Below are positions 53,706 through 63,630 of a stretch of 64,000 bases of DNA, in pieces; within the stretch, counting starts at the first letter, position 1; every line of letters begins with the position of its first letter. The notes below the pieces were generated by a model. That model did not search any database. It worked only from the letters and a program-made list of their open reading frames with translations, and had not been told where the DNA came from. The DNA is from Variovorax paradoxus (lineage in GTDB: Bacteria > Pseudomonadota > Gammaproteobacteria > Burkholderiales > Burkholderiaceae_C). The stretch is taken from NCBI RefSeq assembly GCF_902712855.1, contig NZ_LR743507.1, positions 248,001-312,000 of the forward strand, written 5' to 3'. Position numbers and translations under genes: made by a program.

Positions 53706-56108
53706 CTAGTTCAGCAGCCGCTCGGGGTTCGCATCGAGCTTGGCCAGCGCTTCGCGCGTGGCGCGCACCGTGAGCGTCTCTTCCTCGGCCGGCACCAGCA
53801 GGCCAGCCTGCAGGTAGGCGGCGAGCCGCCCTGCCTGGATCAGGAAGCTGCGTCCGTCCGCAGACGCGAACAGGTGCAGTTGCTTGCGATCGCTGCGCCA
53901 GACGAACTGGACCTGGCTCACGCGGTCGTTGTGGTCCAGCATGAACCAGTTGCCCACCTGCAGCTCGTGCGCCCAGGCCAGCATGTCCTCGGACACCTTG
54001 GTGCCTGCAGCGTCGGGAATGACCTCGATGGATGCGGCATCCACGCCCAGCAGCAGCTCGATGCTGTGGGCGTCCAGCGGCAGGTCGGCGGAGCCGCTCA
54101 CGTCGCTCACGAAATCTTCCAGATGCGTCAGCCGCTCGGCCATGGCTTCGATCTTGGCCTGCGGAATCGCCTCGGTCTTCGACATGAACGCGTCGGACAG
54201 CGTGGCGCCGATGGTCTTGATGTGCGCTTCCTGCGGCTCGTCGACGATGCCCAGCAACGCCATGCCCTGGCGCAGGCGCTGCAGCAGTTGCGGCAGGTCC
54301 TGGATCACGCGAGCGCGGTCGGTGCGGTTGGGCTTGGCGCTTGCGGCCCAGACCAGTTCGGAGGCCACGCGCTTGAGCATGACGGTCTGCTCGCCCTGCG
54401 CGCCGTAGCGCAGCGCGGCGATGGCCAGCACTTCGGCCCAGACCTTGAACAGGAATTCGCGGATCTCGTCGCGCACCGGCATGTCGTTGAGCATCTTGCG
54501 CAACTCGATGGTGTACTGGATCGCCATCGTCTCCTTCTGCTCCACCTGCTGCGCCACGCTCATCACGCGCTGCGTGGTGTCGCTCTGCGTCAGGTAGCGG
54601 TTGAGGAAGGCGACGAATTCGTCGAACACCAGCTTGAACACGCGCTGGCCCGTTTCCGGGTACTGCTCGATCACCTGCACCACGCGCTTGATCTCGTTTT
54701 CGAGGGCACTGCCCGAGATGGCCGCGGCATCGAAGCCCATGACGCACGATCCCATGCGGTCGATCAGCATGCGCGCAGGGTGCTGCAGGGTGCCGAAGAA
54801 CTCCGGCTCGGCGATGGCCACGCGCAGCACGGGCATCTGCAGGCGCGCGAACCAGACGCGGGCGGAGAACGGAATGCGCTCCTCGGCCAGGATCGCCTGG
54901 AACATCAGCGCGACGATCTCGACCGTCGCCTTGTCGGCGGTGGTGGGTGCGCGCTTCTTGAGTTCGGCGGTGCGCCTGCGCAGGTCGACCGCGGTCTGCT
55001 GGATCAGCGTGGCCTGCTCGCCGTTGCCGTCCATGTACTGCGTGGCGGCCATGCGGTAAGCGACCTCGGCATCCGCAATGGCACCAGCGAAGGTGCGCGA
55101 GAAGACACGCGGCGCCGCACTGCCCGGACCCTGGCTGGCCGTACCACCCGCACCGGTGCCGCCTCCCGTGGCACGGCCGTCGGCGGCCATGGGCACGGAC
55201 GGGCCGCCGGCATCGCCGCCGATGCGCGCGGTGACGAAGCGCTTGAGATTCATCAGCGCGTTCTGCGCGCGCTGCCGCGCGACCATGAGCGGCGATCCAC
55301 CGGTGGTGGTCGCGCTGGACGCCCCACCCGGCATCGACGCGGCTTGGTGCCCATCGAAGCCGAAGCCGGCGCGCTGCGCGCTGTGCGGGCCGGCAGACAT
55401 GCCGCTGTCCATCGGCACGCTGGCGGACGCTGCCGAGCCCGTGGACGCGCCGCTGGCATTGCCGGTGCGGCGCACGAAGCTCTTGAGATCGATTTCCTCC
55501 ATCACGCCGTTGGCGATCAGGAAGGCATTGGCGCTCTGGTAGGCCTTGACCACTACCTCTACCAACCCCTGCTGCACGGTGTCCTGCACGCGAGTCCAGA
55601 GCCCGCGGCTCAAACCGGCCGCCAGCCACTGCTCGACCAGCAGCTTGGCGAGCGTCTCAGGCTTGAGCACGTCCTTGGCATCGAGCTCGGTCGTGCCTTC
55701 GAGGTGCTGGATGCGCAGGCGCAGGTCGCTGAGCTCGAAGCTGGCCTTGTCGTGGATCATCTGCGCCAGGCGAGACGAAAGAATGTTGCTCTCGACCACC
55801 TCGTCGCCGATCAGCTCGAGGCGCAACGCCGAAGACGTGCCCGAAGCACCGACGGCCGCGGTTCCCAGCGCCTTTCGCCAGCCGTTCTGCGCGAGGGTTA
55901 CCCACTGGGTGGCTTGGCCGTGGAAGGCGACGAAGTCGTCGCGATGTTCCTGCATGGCGCGGGCATTGCCCGCCTCGGAGGACAGGGCCGTCAGGCGGTC
56001 CCGGATCAAACGGGCCAGTGGCGCGATCGCGCCTTCCGTGGCCGATACGAAACGCTCACGCGTCTCGCGTGCGAGCTGCAAGGAAGAGGCGGACCGCGCA
56101 ATGCTCAT
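53706..56108 (-). CDS. DUF1631 family protein
   Basis: An 800-residue, mostly helical cytoplasmic protein. Recognised segments are LELIGDEVVESNILSSRLAQ at about 95-115 and the central IELRKMLNDMPVRDEIREFL, with a C-terminal LQVGNWFMLDHNDRVSQVQF (a PilZ-like end). A Gly/Ala/Ser-rich low-complexity linker (about 215-330) breaks the fold. DUF1631 proteins are found in betaproteobacteria and some Pseudomonas; roles in c-di-GMP or regulatory signalling are only suggested. It follows secF after 163 bp, so it has its own promoter. Confidence 0.85.
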   Translation of the reverse strand: MSIARSASSLQLARETRERFVSATEGAIAPLARLIRDRLTALSSEAGNARAMQEHRDDFVAFHGQATQWVTLAQNGWRKALGTAAVGASGTSSALRLELIGDEVVESNILSSRLAQMIHDKASFELSDLRLRIQHLEGTTELDAKDVLKPETLAKLLVEQWLAAGLSRGLWTRVQDTVQQGLVEVVVKAYQSANAFLIANGVMEEIDLKSFVRRTGNASGASTGSAASASVPMDSGMSAGPHSAQRAGFGFDGHQAASMPGGASSATTTGGSPLMVARQRAQNALMNLKRFVTARIGGDAGGPSVPMAADGRATGGGTGAGGTASQGPGSAAPRVFSRTFAGAIADAEVAYRMAATQYMDGNGEQATLIQQTAVDLRRRTAELKKRAPTTADKATVEIVALMFQAILAEERIPFSARVWFARLQMPVLRVAIAEPEFFGTLQHPARMLIDRMGSCVMGFDAAAISGSALENEIKRVVQVIEQYPETGQRVFKLVFDEFVAFLNRYLTQSDTTQRVMSVAQQVEQKETMAIQYTIELRKMLNDMPVRDEIREFLFKVWAEVLAIAALRYGAQGEQTVMLKRVASELVWAASAKPNRTDRARVIQDLPQLLQRLRQGMALLGIVDEPQEAHIKTIGATLSDAFMSKTEAIPQAKIEAMAERLTHLEDFVSDVSGSADLPLDAHSIELLLGVDAASIEVIPDAAGTKVSEDMLAWAHELQVGNWFMLDHNDRVSQVQFVWRSDRKQLHLFASADGRSFLIQAGRLAAYLQAGLLVPAEEETLTVRATREALAKLDANPERLLN

Positions 56109-56271
56109 TGAAAAGTCGGGAAGACCTGGATATTCGATTCGTCAGCAACAACCGAGAGCTTGCATCGGGATGCCCAACCGCACAAGTGTGGAGAGTGCCC
56201 GGCGTTGCATGCGAACCGCGGCGCGGCATGGCCGCCACCGCTCTGTTTAAACCTGAAGTATCCAGTATTCC

Positions 56272-57231
56272 TCAGACCACGGCGCCGGCGTTGGGATCGT
56301 CCTCGGATTCGCCGTCGCGCTTGGTCGGGCCGCCCTTGACGAGGTCTTCGCGCTTGATGCCCAGCCACATGGCGATGGCTGCGGCCACGAAGCACGAGGA
56401 GTAGATGCCGAAGCAGATGCCGATGGTCAGCGCCAGTGCGAAGTAGTGCAGCGTCGGCCCGCCGAAGAAGAACATCGAGAGCACCACCAGCTGGGTGGAA
56501 CCGTGGGTGATGATGGTCCGGCTGATGGTCGAGGTGATCGCGTTGTCGATGATCTCGGTGGTCGTCATCTTCCGGTAGCGGCGGAAGTTCTCGCGGATCC
56601 GGTCGAAGATCACGACCGACTCGTTCACCGAGTAGCCCAGCACCGCCAGCACCGCCGCCAGCACCGCCAGCGAAAACTCCCACTGGAAGAAGGCGAAGAA
56701 GCCCAGGATGATCACCACGTCGTGCAGGTTGGCCAGCACGGTCGCCAGCGCGAACTTCCACTCGAAGCGGAACGCCAGGTAGATCATGATGCCGACCACC
56801 ACCATGCCCAGCGCCTTCAGGCCGTTGGTGGTGAGCTCTTCGCCGACCTGCGGGCCGACGACCTCGATGCCGCGCTGCGTGGCCGACTCGTCGACCGACT
56901 TCAGCGCCTGCATGACCTGCGCGCTCTGCTGGTCGGAGCTCATGCCCTTCTGGGCCGGCAGGCGGATCTGGATGTTCTCGGAGGAGCCGTAGCTCTGCAC
57001 CTGGACGTCCGGGTAGCCGAGCTTGCCGATGGCGTCGCGCACCTTGCCGATGTCGGCCGACTGCTTGTACGCGACCTCCATCACGGTGCCGCCGGTGAAC
57101 TCGACCGACAGGTGCAGGCCGCGATGGAACAGGAAGAACACCGCCAGCGCGAAGGTGGCGAAGGAGACGATGTTCAGCACCAGCGCGTGGCGCATGAACG
57201 GGATGGTCTTGTGGATGCGGAAGAATTCCAT
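56272..57231 (-). CDS. secF: protein translocase subunit SecF
   Basis: A 319-residue inner-membrane protein with six predicted helices. The N-terminal VLNIVSFATFALAVFFLF, then LSVEFTGGTVMEVAYKQ (the FTGG motif), the periplasmic P1-like part, and YSVNESVVIFDRIRENFRRY (D-R-I-R-E) are the family hallmarks. With SecD it uses the proton gradient to assist preprotein release. It starts 18 bp after secD. Confidence 0.97.
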   Translation of the reverse strand: MEFFRIHKTIPFMRHALVLNIVSFATFALAVFFLFHRGLHLSVEFTGGTVMEVAYKQSADIGKVRDAIGKLGYPDVQVQSYGSSENIQIRLPAQKGMSSDQQSAQVMQALKSVDESATQRGIEVVGPQVGEELTTNGLKALGMVVVGIMIYLAFRFEWKFALATVLANLHDVVIILGFFAFFQWEFSLAVLAAVLAVLGYSVNESVVIFDRIRENFRRYRKMTTTEIIDNAITSTISRTIITHGSTQLVVLSMFFFGGPTLHYFALALTIGICFGIYSSCFVAAAIAMWLGIKREDLVKGGPTKRDGESEDDPNAGAVV

Positions 57232-57249
57232 GACGCTTGTCCTCGACCT

Positions 57250-59130
57250 TTATTTGGTGACCGCGGTCGAGCCGTCGGCCGTCGGCCGCCAGACCGTGCC
57301 GATCGACACCGTCTTGAGCTTCTTCTTCTGGCCGTACCAGAAGTTCACGAGGCCACGCGAGAAGAACACGGCCGAGAACATCGAGGTGACGATGCCGATG
57401 CAATGCACCACGGCGAAGCCGCGCACCGGACCCGAGCCGAAGGCCAGCAAGGCGATGCCGGCGATGAGCGTGGTCACGTTGGAGTCCAGGATGGTGCCCC
57501 AGGCGCGTTCGTAGCCGGCGTGGATGGCCGCCTGCGGCGACGCACCGTTGCGCAGTTCCTCGCGCACGCGCTCGTTGATCAGCACGTTGGAGTCGATCGC
57601 CACGCCGATGGCGAGCGCCATGGCGGCGATGCCGGGGAGCGTGAGGGTGGCTTGCAGCATCGAGAGGATCGACACCAGCAGCATCAGGTTCACGGCCAGC
57701 GCGATCGACGAGAACAGGCCGAACAGCGCGTAGTAGATGCACATGAAGACCATGATGGCCAGGAAGCCGTACATCACGCTCTTGAAGCCCTTCTCGATGT
57801 TGTCGGCACCCAGGCTCGGACCGATGGTGCGTTCCTGGATGATCTCCATCGGCGCGGCGAGCGAGCCGGCGCGCAGCAGCAGCGCGAGGTCGTTGGCCTC
57901 GACCACGGTCATCGAGCCCGACACCTGGAAGCGGTTGCCCAGTTCGCCGTTGATCGAGGGAGCCGTGAGCACTTCGCCCTTGCCCTTCTCGAAGATCAGC
58001 ATGGCCATGCGCTTCTTGTAGTTCTCGCGGCTGACGTCGCGCATGATGCGGCCGCCCTTGGCGTCCATGGTCAGGTCGACCTTGGGCTGGTTGCTCTGCT
58101 GGTCGAAGCCGGGCTGCGCGTCGGTGAGGTTCTCGCCGGTCACGAGCACCTGCTTCTTCACGATCACCGGGCGGCCCTGGCGGTCGAGGAATTTCTCGGA
58201 GCCGAAGGGCACGGGTCCGCCGCTGAGTTCGGCCGAGCGGCCTTCGGCGCTCTCGTCGACCAGGCGCATTTCGAGCGTGGCGGTGCGGCCCAGGATTTCC
58301 TTGGCCTTGGCCGTGTCCTGCACGCCGGGCAACTGCACGACGATGCGGTCCAGGCCCTGCTGCTGGATCACCGGCTCGGCCACTCCGAGTTCGTTGATGC
58401 GGTTGTGCAGCGTGGTGATGTTCTGCTTGAGCGCGGCGTCCTGCAGGCGGCGCGCGGCTTCGGGCTTGATGCTGGCCACCAGGCGCCAGGTGCTTCCGTC
58501 CTGGCTGTCGGTGGTGCTCAGGTCGGTGAACTGGTCCTGGATGAGACGCTTGGCCGCCTCGAGGGCGGCGGCGTCGCGGAAGCTCACCTCGACGGTCTGG
58601 CCGTTGCGGTTCACCTGCGTGCCGCGGATGCCCTTGTCGCGGAAGGTGGTGCGCAGGTCGCTCGCGAAGGACTCGGCCTTCTTGTCGATCGCGCCCTTCA
58701 TGTCCACCTGCAGCAGGAAGTCGACGCCGCCGCGCAGGTCGAGGCCCAGGTACATGGGGAAGGCATGCAGCGCGGTCAGCCACTTGGGCGAGCGCGACAG
58801 CAGGTTCAGTGCCACCGTGTACGACGGGTCGTTGCTGTCGGGCACCAGCGCACGCTGGATCACATCGCGGCCCGCGAGCTGGTCCTGCGAGTTGACGAAG
58901 CGCGCGCGCAGCGAGCCGCCGTCGAGCGTGATCAGGTCGGGCGTCAGGTTGGCGGCCTTGAGCGCCTCCTCGACCCGGGTCTGGGTGGCGGCGTCGACCT
59001 TGGCGGTCGTCTTGGCCGCCGACACCTGCACCGCAGGCGCCTCACCGAAGAAATTGGGCAGGGCGTAGATGAGCCCCACGAGCAACACGATCACGATGAT
59101 CGTGTACTTCCAGACCGGGTAACGGTTCAT
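57250..59130 (-). CDS. secD: protein translocase subunit SecD
   Basis: A 626-residue inner-membrane protein. The N-terminal helix (about 10-28) is followed by a large periplasmic domain with MYLGLDLRGGVDFLLQVDMK, then helices with LAAPMEIIQERTIGPSLGAD, IALAVNLMLLVSILSMLQAT and AMALAIGVAIDSNVLINERV. Part of yajC-secD-secF, the accessory complex of the Sec translocon. The distance to yajC is 90 bp. Confidence 0.97.
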   Translation of the reverse strand: MNRYPVWKYTIIVIVLLVGLIYALPNFFGEAPAVQVSAAKTTAKVDAATQTRVEEALKAANLTPDLITLDGGSLRARFVNSQDQLAGRDVIQRALVPDSNDPSYTVALNLLSRSPKWLTALHAFPMYLGLDLRGGVDFLLQVDMKGAIDKKAESFASDLRTTFRDKGIRGTQVNRNGQTVEVSFRDAAALEAAKRLIQDQFTDLSTTDSQDGSTWRLVASIKPEAARRLQDAALKQNITTLHNRINELGVAEPVIQQQGLDRIVVQLPGVQDTAKAKEILGRTATLEMRLVDESAEGRSAELSGGPVPFGSEKFLDRQGRPVIVKKQVLVTGENLTDAQPGFDQQSNQPKVDLTMDAKGGRIMRDVSRENYKKRMAMLIFEKGKGEVLTAPSINGELGNRFQVSGSMTVVEANDLALLLRAGSLAAPMEIIQERTIGPSLGADNIEKGFKSVMYGFLAIMVFMCIYYALFGLFSSIALAVNLMLLVSILSMLQATLTLPGIAAMALAIGVAIDSNVLINERVREELRNGASPQAAIHAGYERAWGTILDSNVTTLIAGIALLAFGSGPVRGFAVVHCIGIVTSMFSAVFFSRGLVNFWYGQKKKLKTVSIGTVWRPTADGSTAVTK

Positions 59131-59220
59131 GAGCGGGCGCTTTTTCTCAAACTTTTCAGAGATGGAACACCGCGTGAATTGGGGCCCTGCGCCGCAAAGC
59201 GCAAGGTTCAGCTCACGCTT

Positions 59221-59553
59221 TTACTTGACGGCGCCCTTGGGCAGGACCTGGACGACGGCGCTGCGCTGGATCTTGATCTCGACGCCGTTGGCGATCTCGA
59301 GGCCGAGGTACTGGTCGCTCAGCGAGGTGATCTTGCCGAGCACGCCGCCAGCGGTGGCGACTTCGTCGCCCTTGGCCAGCGCCTCGATCATGGCGCGGGC
59401 TTCCTTCTGGCGCTTCATCTGGGGCCGGATCATGACGAAATACAGCACCACGAACATCAGCACGAGGGGCAGCATGCTGCCGAGCGAGGACATCATGTCG
59501 CCGCCGCCGGCTGCAGCAGGCGCGGTCTGGGCGAAAGCAGAGGAAATGAACAA
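59221..59553 (-). CDS. yajC: preprotein translocase subunit YajC
   Basis: A 110-residue protein. One transmembrane helix, SMLPLVLMFVVLYFVMIRPQ, is followed by MKRQKEARAMIEALAKGDEV and ATAGGVLGKITSL, the standard YajC pattern. The start is TTG 59553, six bases downstream of a GGAGA site; no ATG precedes the helix. In most proteobacteria it directly follows tgt, but here tgt is at 10.6 kb on the other strand. Confidence 0.93.
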   Translation of the reverse strand: MFISSAFAQTAPAAAGGGDMMSSLGSMLPLVLMFVVLYFVMIRPQMKRQKEARAMIEALAKGDEVATAGGVLGKITSLSDQYLGLEIANGVEIKIQRSAVVQVLPKGAVK

Positions 59554-59789
59554 GAGAGTCTCCAGCAATGGGAAGAGAAAACGATGGGAGCGCGGACGGC
59601 GTCCGCGGTTCCTTGGGGCTAGCGACCGCGTGGGATGCGGACTGCGAGTCAAAGCGCGGCGGGGCCTGGCCGCGCACAGCACCGGGCATTGTATTCGTCG
59701 CGGATGACCGCTCCACGCGCTTATCCGGCGCAGCGGGGAGGGCTTTCCGGGTTTTCGTCCGGCCGGAACTTTGCTACGTTTTAAATAGC

Positions 59790-59814
59790 AACGGGCGTCC
59801 GATGGACGCCCGTT
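59790..59814 (-). terminator. terminator hairpin after the indolepyruvate oxidoreductase gene
   Basis: An 11-bp perfect stem AACGGGCGTCC/GGACGCCCGTT with a 3-nt loop, 24 bp after the IOR stop on the minus strand; the T tract is weak. Confidence 0.6.
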
Positions 59815-59838
59815 GTGCCTGCAGATGCCTTGAAAAGA

Positions 59839-62800
59839 TCAGGCTGCCGCGCGCTGCGCCTGCGGGTTGCGCCACTTGGTCATGAGCTCGCTCCAGCGGG
59901 TGCGCGCCGCGGCCAGGTTGCGTTCCTTCACGTGGCCGTAGCCGCGGATCTGCTCGGGCAGCGCCGCGATCTCCAGCGCCAGCGCGTGGTTGTCGGCACG
60001 CAGCGCGCCGATCACTTCCTCGATGCTGGCGCGGTATTCGCCGATCAGCGCACGCTCGGTCCTGCGCTCCTCGGTGCGGCCGAACACGTCGAGCGCCGTG
60101 CCGCGCAGGCCCTTCAGCTTGGCCAGGAAGCTGAAGCCCGTGAGCATCCAGGGGCCGAACTTCTGCTTCTGCAGCTGGCCCTTGGCGTTCTTCTTCGCCA
60201 GGAGGGGCGGCGCCAGGTGGTAGTTGAGCTTGTAGTCACCCTCGAACATGCCCTCGACGCGGTCGAGGAAAGTGCGGTCGGTGTGCAGCCGCGCGACTTC
60301 GTACTCGTCCTTGTACGCCATCAGCTTGAACAGGTAGCGGGCCACGGCCTCGGTCAGCGCGGTGCTCTTGCCGGTGGCTGCCTCGGCCTGACGCACCTTG
60401 CCGACGAACTGCCTGTATTCCTCGGCGTAGGCGGCATTCTGGTAGCCGGTGAGGAACTCGGCGCGGCGCGCCACGAGGCTGTCGACCGTCTCGCGCTTCT
60501 TGAACTCCACGACCTGGCCCGGACGCACGCGCTTCTGCAGCTCGTCCGGCCGCACCGCCGCCTGGCGGCCCCACTCGAAGGCGGTCTTGTTGTTCTCGAC
60601 GGCCACAGCGTTCAGCTCGATGGCGCGCATCAGCGACTCGTGTGCCAGCGGGATCCAGCCCTTCTGCCAGGCGTAGCCCAGGATCATCGGGTTCACGTAG
60701 ATGGTGTCGCCCATCAGCGTGGTGGCGGCGGCATCGGCGTCGAAGGTGCCCAGTCCGTCAACGCCCACGGCGCGCGCGATCTCGGCGGCACAGGCGTCTT
60801 CGGGGTTCTGCCAGTTGGCGTTGCGCACGAAGGCGGCGGTCGGCGAGCTGTGGCTGTTCAACGCGACGTGGGTGCGGCCTTCGCGCATGCGCGCCATGGT
60901 CTCGGCGTTCACCGTGACCAGCGGGTCGCAGGCCAGGATCAGGTCGGCCGCCGCCGTGCCCACGCGGGTGGTGCGGATGTCGTCCTGCGTGTCGCCGATG
61001 AGCACGTGGCTCCAGGTGGCGCCGCCCTTCTGCGCCAGGCCGGCCGCGTCCTGCGTGACGATGCCCTTGGCCTCGATGTGCGCGGCCATGCCCAGCAGCT
61101 GGCCGATGGTGATGACGCCGGTACCGCCGACGCCCGCCACCACCACGCCCCAGACCTTGCCGCCCGCCAGCGACGGAATCGCGGGGTCGGCGAGCAGACC
61201 GAACTCGGCCGGCGTCGCGCCCTTGCTCTTGCTCTTCTTCTTGAGCTGGCCGCCTTCCACCGAGACGAAGCTCGGGCAGAAGCCCTTCAGGCAGCTCATG
61301 TCCTTGTTGCAGCTGCTCTGGTTGATGGTGCGCTTGCGGCCGAATTCGGTCTCCAGCGGCTCGACGCTCAGGCAGTTGCTCTGCACGCTGCAGTCGCCGC
61401 AGCCTTCGCACACCAGCTCGTTGATGACCACGCGCTTGGCCGGATCGACGGCGGTGCCGCGCTTGCGGCGGCGGCGCTTCTCGGTGGCGCAGGTCTGGTC
61501 GTAGATGATGGCCGTCGTGCCCGGGATGGCGCGGAACTCGCGCTGGATCTCGTCGAGCAGGTCGCGATGCTTCACCTGCACATGGTCGCCAGGGATGTTC
61601 ACGCCCTCGTACTTCTCGGGCTCGTCCGTGACGATCACGACCTTCTTCGCGCCCTCGGCATGCAGGCTCTCTGCAATCTGCAGCACCGAGTGGCCCTCGG
61701 GGCGCTCGCCCACGGTCTGCCCGCCGGTCATGGCGACCGCGTCGTTGTAGAGGATCTTGTAGGTGATGTTCACGCCCGCCGCGATGCTCTGGCGGATGGC
61801 GAGCAGGCCGCTGTGGAAGTAGGTGCCGTCGCCCAGGTTCGCGAAGATGTGCTGGTCGGTGGTGAAGGGCTGCTGGCCGACCCACGGCACGCCCTCGCCG
61901 CCCATCTGCGTGAAGCCGATGGTGGAGCGGTCCATCCAGGTCGCCATGAAGTGGCAGCCGATGCCGCCCATCGCGCGCGAGCCCTCGGGCACCACGGTGC
62001 TGGTGTTGTGCGGGCAGCCCGAGCAGAACCAGGGCTGGCGCGTGGCGTCCACCACGCTGGTGGAGGCCTGCTGCACCACCATCGAGCGTTCCTTGGCTTC
62101 GAGGATGGCGAGCTGCGCGTCGATGCGCGCGGCCATGTCGGCGCCCGCCGCGGCCAGCAGGCCGGTCTTCCTGAGGCGCGCGGCGATGGCCTTGGCGATC
62201 AGCGCGGGGTTCAGGTCTGCATTGGCGCGCAGCAGCGTGTGCGAGGTCGGGTTGGGCATCGACCATTCGCCGCCCGAATAGCCGTCGGCATCGGAGCTGG
62301 CGCCCTCGTCGAACTTGCCGACCACGTTGGGCCGCACGTCCGAGCGCCAGTTGTAGAGCTCTTCCTTCAGCTGGTACTCGATGACCTGGCGCTTCTCCTC
62401 GACCACCAGGATCTCCTGCAGGCCGGTGGCGAAGTCGCGCGTGAGCTGCGCCTCGAGCGGCCACACCACGCCCACCTTGTGCAGGCGGATGCCCAGCTGC
62501 CGGCAGGCCGCGTCGTCCAGGCCCAGGTCGATCAGCGCCTGGCGCGTGTCGTTGAAGGCCTTGCCGCTGGCCATGATGCCGAAGCGGTCGTTCGGCCCCT
62601 GGATGACGTTGTGGTTGAGCTTGTTGGCGCGGATGTATGCCAGCGCGGCATACCACTTGTAGTGCATGAGCCGGGCTTCCTGCTCCAGCGCATGGTCGGG
62701 CCAGCGGATGTGCAGGCCCCCGGGCGGCATCTCGAAATCGGTGGGAATGACGATCTCGACGCGCTCGGGGTCGATCATGGCCGTGGCACTCGACTCGACG

Positions 62801-63450
62801 ATTTCCTGGATCGTCTTCATGCCCGACCACACGCCCGAGAAGCGGCTCATGGCGAAGGCGTGGATGCCCAGGTCGAGGATTTCCTGCACGTTGGCCGGGA
62901 AGAACACCGGCGTGCCGCAGGCCTTGAAGATGTGGTCGCTCTGGTGCGCGGCGGTGGAGCTCTTGGAGATGTGGTCGTCGCCAGCCACCGCGATCACGCC
63001 GCCCCAGGGCGTGGTGCCGGCCATGTTGGCGTGCTTGAAGACGTCGGAGCAGCGGTCCACGCCCGGGCCCTTGCCGTACCAGATGCCGAAGACGCCGTCG
63101 AACTTGTTGGTGCCCTGCGGCGAGAAGCCCAGCTGCTGCGTGCCCCATAGGGCGGTGGCGGCCAGCTCTTCGTTCACGCCGGGCTGGAAGACGATGTTCT
63201 GTTCCTTCAGGAACTTGCTGGCCTTCCACAGCGCCTGGTCGTAGCCGCCGAGCGGGGAGCCGCGGTAGCCGCTGATGAAGCCCGCCGTGTTCTTGCCGGC
63301 CTGCTGGTCGCGCAGCCGCTGCAGCATGGGCAGCTTGACGAGGGCCTGGACGCCGCTCATGAAGGCCCGGCCGTAGTCGAGGCTGTATTTGTCGTCGAGC
63401 GTGACCGTTTCCAGGGCCTTGCGAATGTGCGCGGGCAGCGGTGCATTCAT
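59839..63450 (-). CDS. indolepyruvate ferredoxin oxidoreductase family protein (fused subunits)
   Basis: A 1203-residue fused 2-oxoacid oxidoreductase that turns aryl-pyruvates into aryl-acetyl-CoA. An IorA-like N-terminal part (GFISGYRGSPLGGYDQALWK) leads to TPP-binding segments with GGIGCHFMATWMDRS and NLGDGTYFHSGLLAIR (about 490-580). Next come iron-sulphur cysteines in ELVCEGCGDCSVQSNC and CNKDMSCLKGFCPS. The gamma-type domain VVVAGVGGTGVITIGQLLG starts near 770, and a DUF6537-like tail ends the protein. It is divergent from an Lrp gene, as often seen for such enzymes. Confidence 0.92.
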   Translation of the reverse strand: MNAPLPAHIRKALETVTLDDKYSLDYGRAFMSGVQALVKLPMLQRLRDQQAGKNTAGFISGYRGSPLGGYDQALWKASKFLKEQNIVFQPGVNEELAATALWGTQQLGFSPQGTNKFDGVFGIWYGKGPGVDRCSDVFKHANMAGTTPWGGVIAVAGDDHISKSSTAAHQSDHIFKACGTPVFFPANVQEILDLGIHAFAMSRFSGVWSGMKTIQEIVESSATAMIDPERVEIVIPTDFEMPPGGLHIRWPDHALEQEARLMHYKWYAALAYIRANKLNHNVIQGPNDRFGIMASGKAFNDTRQALIDLGLDDAACRQLGIRLHKVGVVWPLEAQLTRDFATGLQEILVVEEKRQVIEYQLKEELYNWRSDVRPNVVGKFDEGASSDADGYSGGEWSMPNPTSHTLLRANADLNPALIAKAIAARLRKTGLLAAAGADMAARIDAQLAILEAKERSMVVQQASTSVVDATRQPWFCSGCPHNTSTVVPEGSRAMGGIGCHFMATWMDRSTIGFTQMGGEGVPWVGQQPFTTDQHIFANLGDGTYFHSGLLAIRQSIAAGVNITYKILYNDAVAMTGGQTVGERPEGHSVLQIAESLHAEGAKKVVIVTDEPEKYEGVNIPGDHVQVKHRDLLDEIQREFRAIPGTTAIIYDQTCATEKRRRRKRGTAVDPAKRVVINELVCEGCGDCSVQSNCLSVEPLETEFGRKRTINQSSCNKDMSCLKGFCPSFVSVEGGQLKKKSKSKGATPAEFGLLADPAIPSLAGGKVWGVVVAGVGGTGVITIGQLLGMAAHIEAKGIVTQDAAGLAQKGGATWSHVLIGDTQDDIRTTRVGTAAADLILACDPLVTVNAETMARMREGRTHVALNSHSSPTAAFVRNANWQNPEDACAAEIARAVGVDGLGTFDADAAATTLMGDTIYVNPMILGYAWQKGWIPLAHESLMRAIELNAVAVENNKTAFEWGRQAAVRPDELQKRVRPGQVVEFKKRETVDSLVARRAEFLTGYQNAAYAEEYRQFVGKVRQAEAATGKSTALTEAVARYLFKLMAYKDEYEVARLHTDRTFLDRVEGMFEGDYKLNYHLAPPLLAKKNAKGQLQKQKFGPWMLTGFSFLAKLKGLRGTALDVFGRTEERRTERALIGEYRASIEEVIGALRADNHALALEIAALPEQIRGYGHVKERNLAAARTRWSELMTKWRNPQAQRAAA

Positions 63451-63536
63451 ATGTCTTTGTCTCCGTGTGGCAGGGCCTCGTGGGCCTGGCTGGTGGGGTA
63501 CGGGTCTGTGCCCGTGTAGGGCGCGAGCCCATGATC

Positions 63537-63576
63537 ACGCAAAGTGTATGCCGGGGTCCGCGACAGGTGTTTGCGT
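63537..63576. promoter_or_regulatory. spaced inverted repeat between IOR and Lrp genes
   Basis: ACGCAAA and TTTGCGT arms separated by 26 nt in the 180-bp divergent gap. Paired distant half-sites fit an Lrp-type octamer, but the arms are short and could arise by chance. Confidence 0.3.
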
Positions 63577-63630
63577 TCTTTGCCCCGTAAAACGTGCTTC
63601 CAGAAAGAATCTTGCTTAATATTGCCCACC

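Noticed and set aside
59554..59789. A gene upstream of yajC
   Set aside because: The open frames here are short and Arg-rich with no family match; the region looks like leader and promoter. A TACAAT -10-like box near 59690 (minus strand) has no good -35.
59815..63150. A 1111-residue plus-strand frame opposite the IOR gene
   Set aside because: Composition is His/Arg/Gly/Val-rich without motifs, and it is fully antisense to a clear enzyme.
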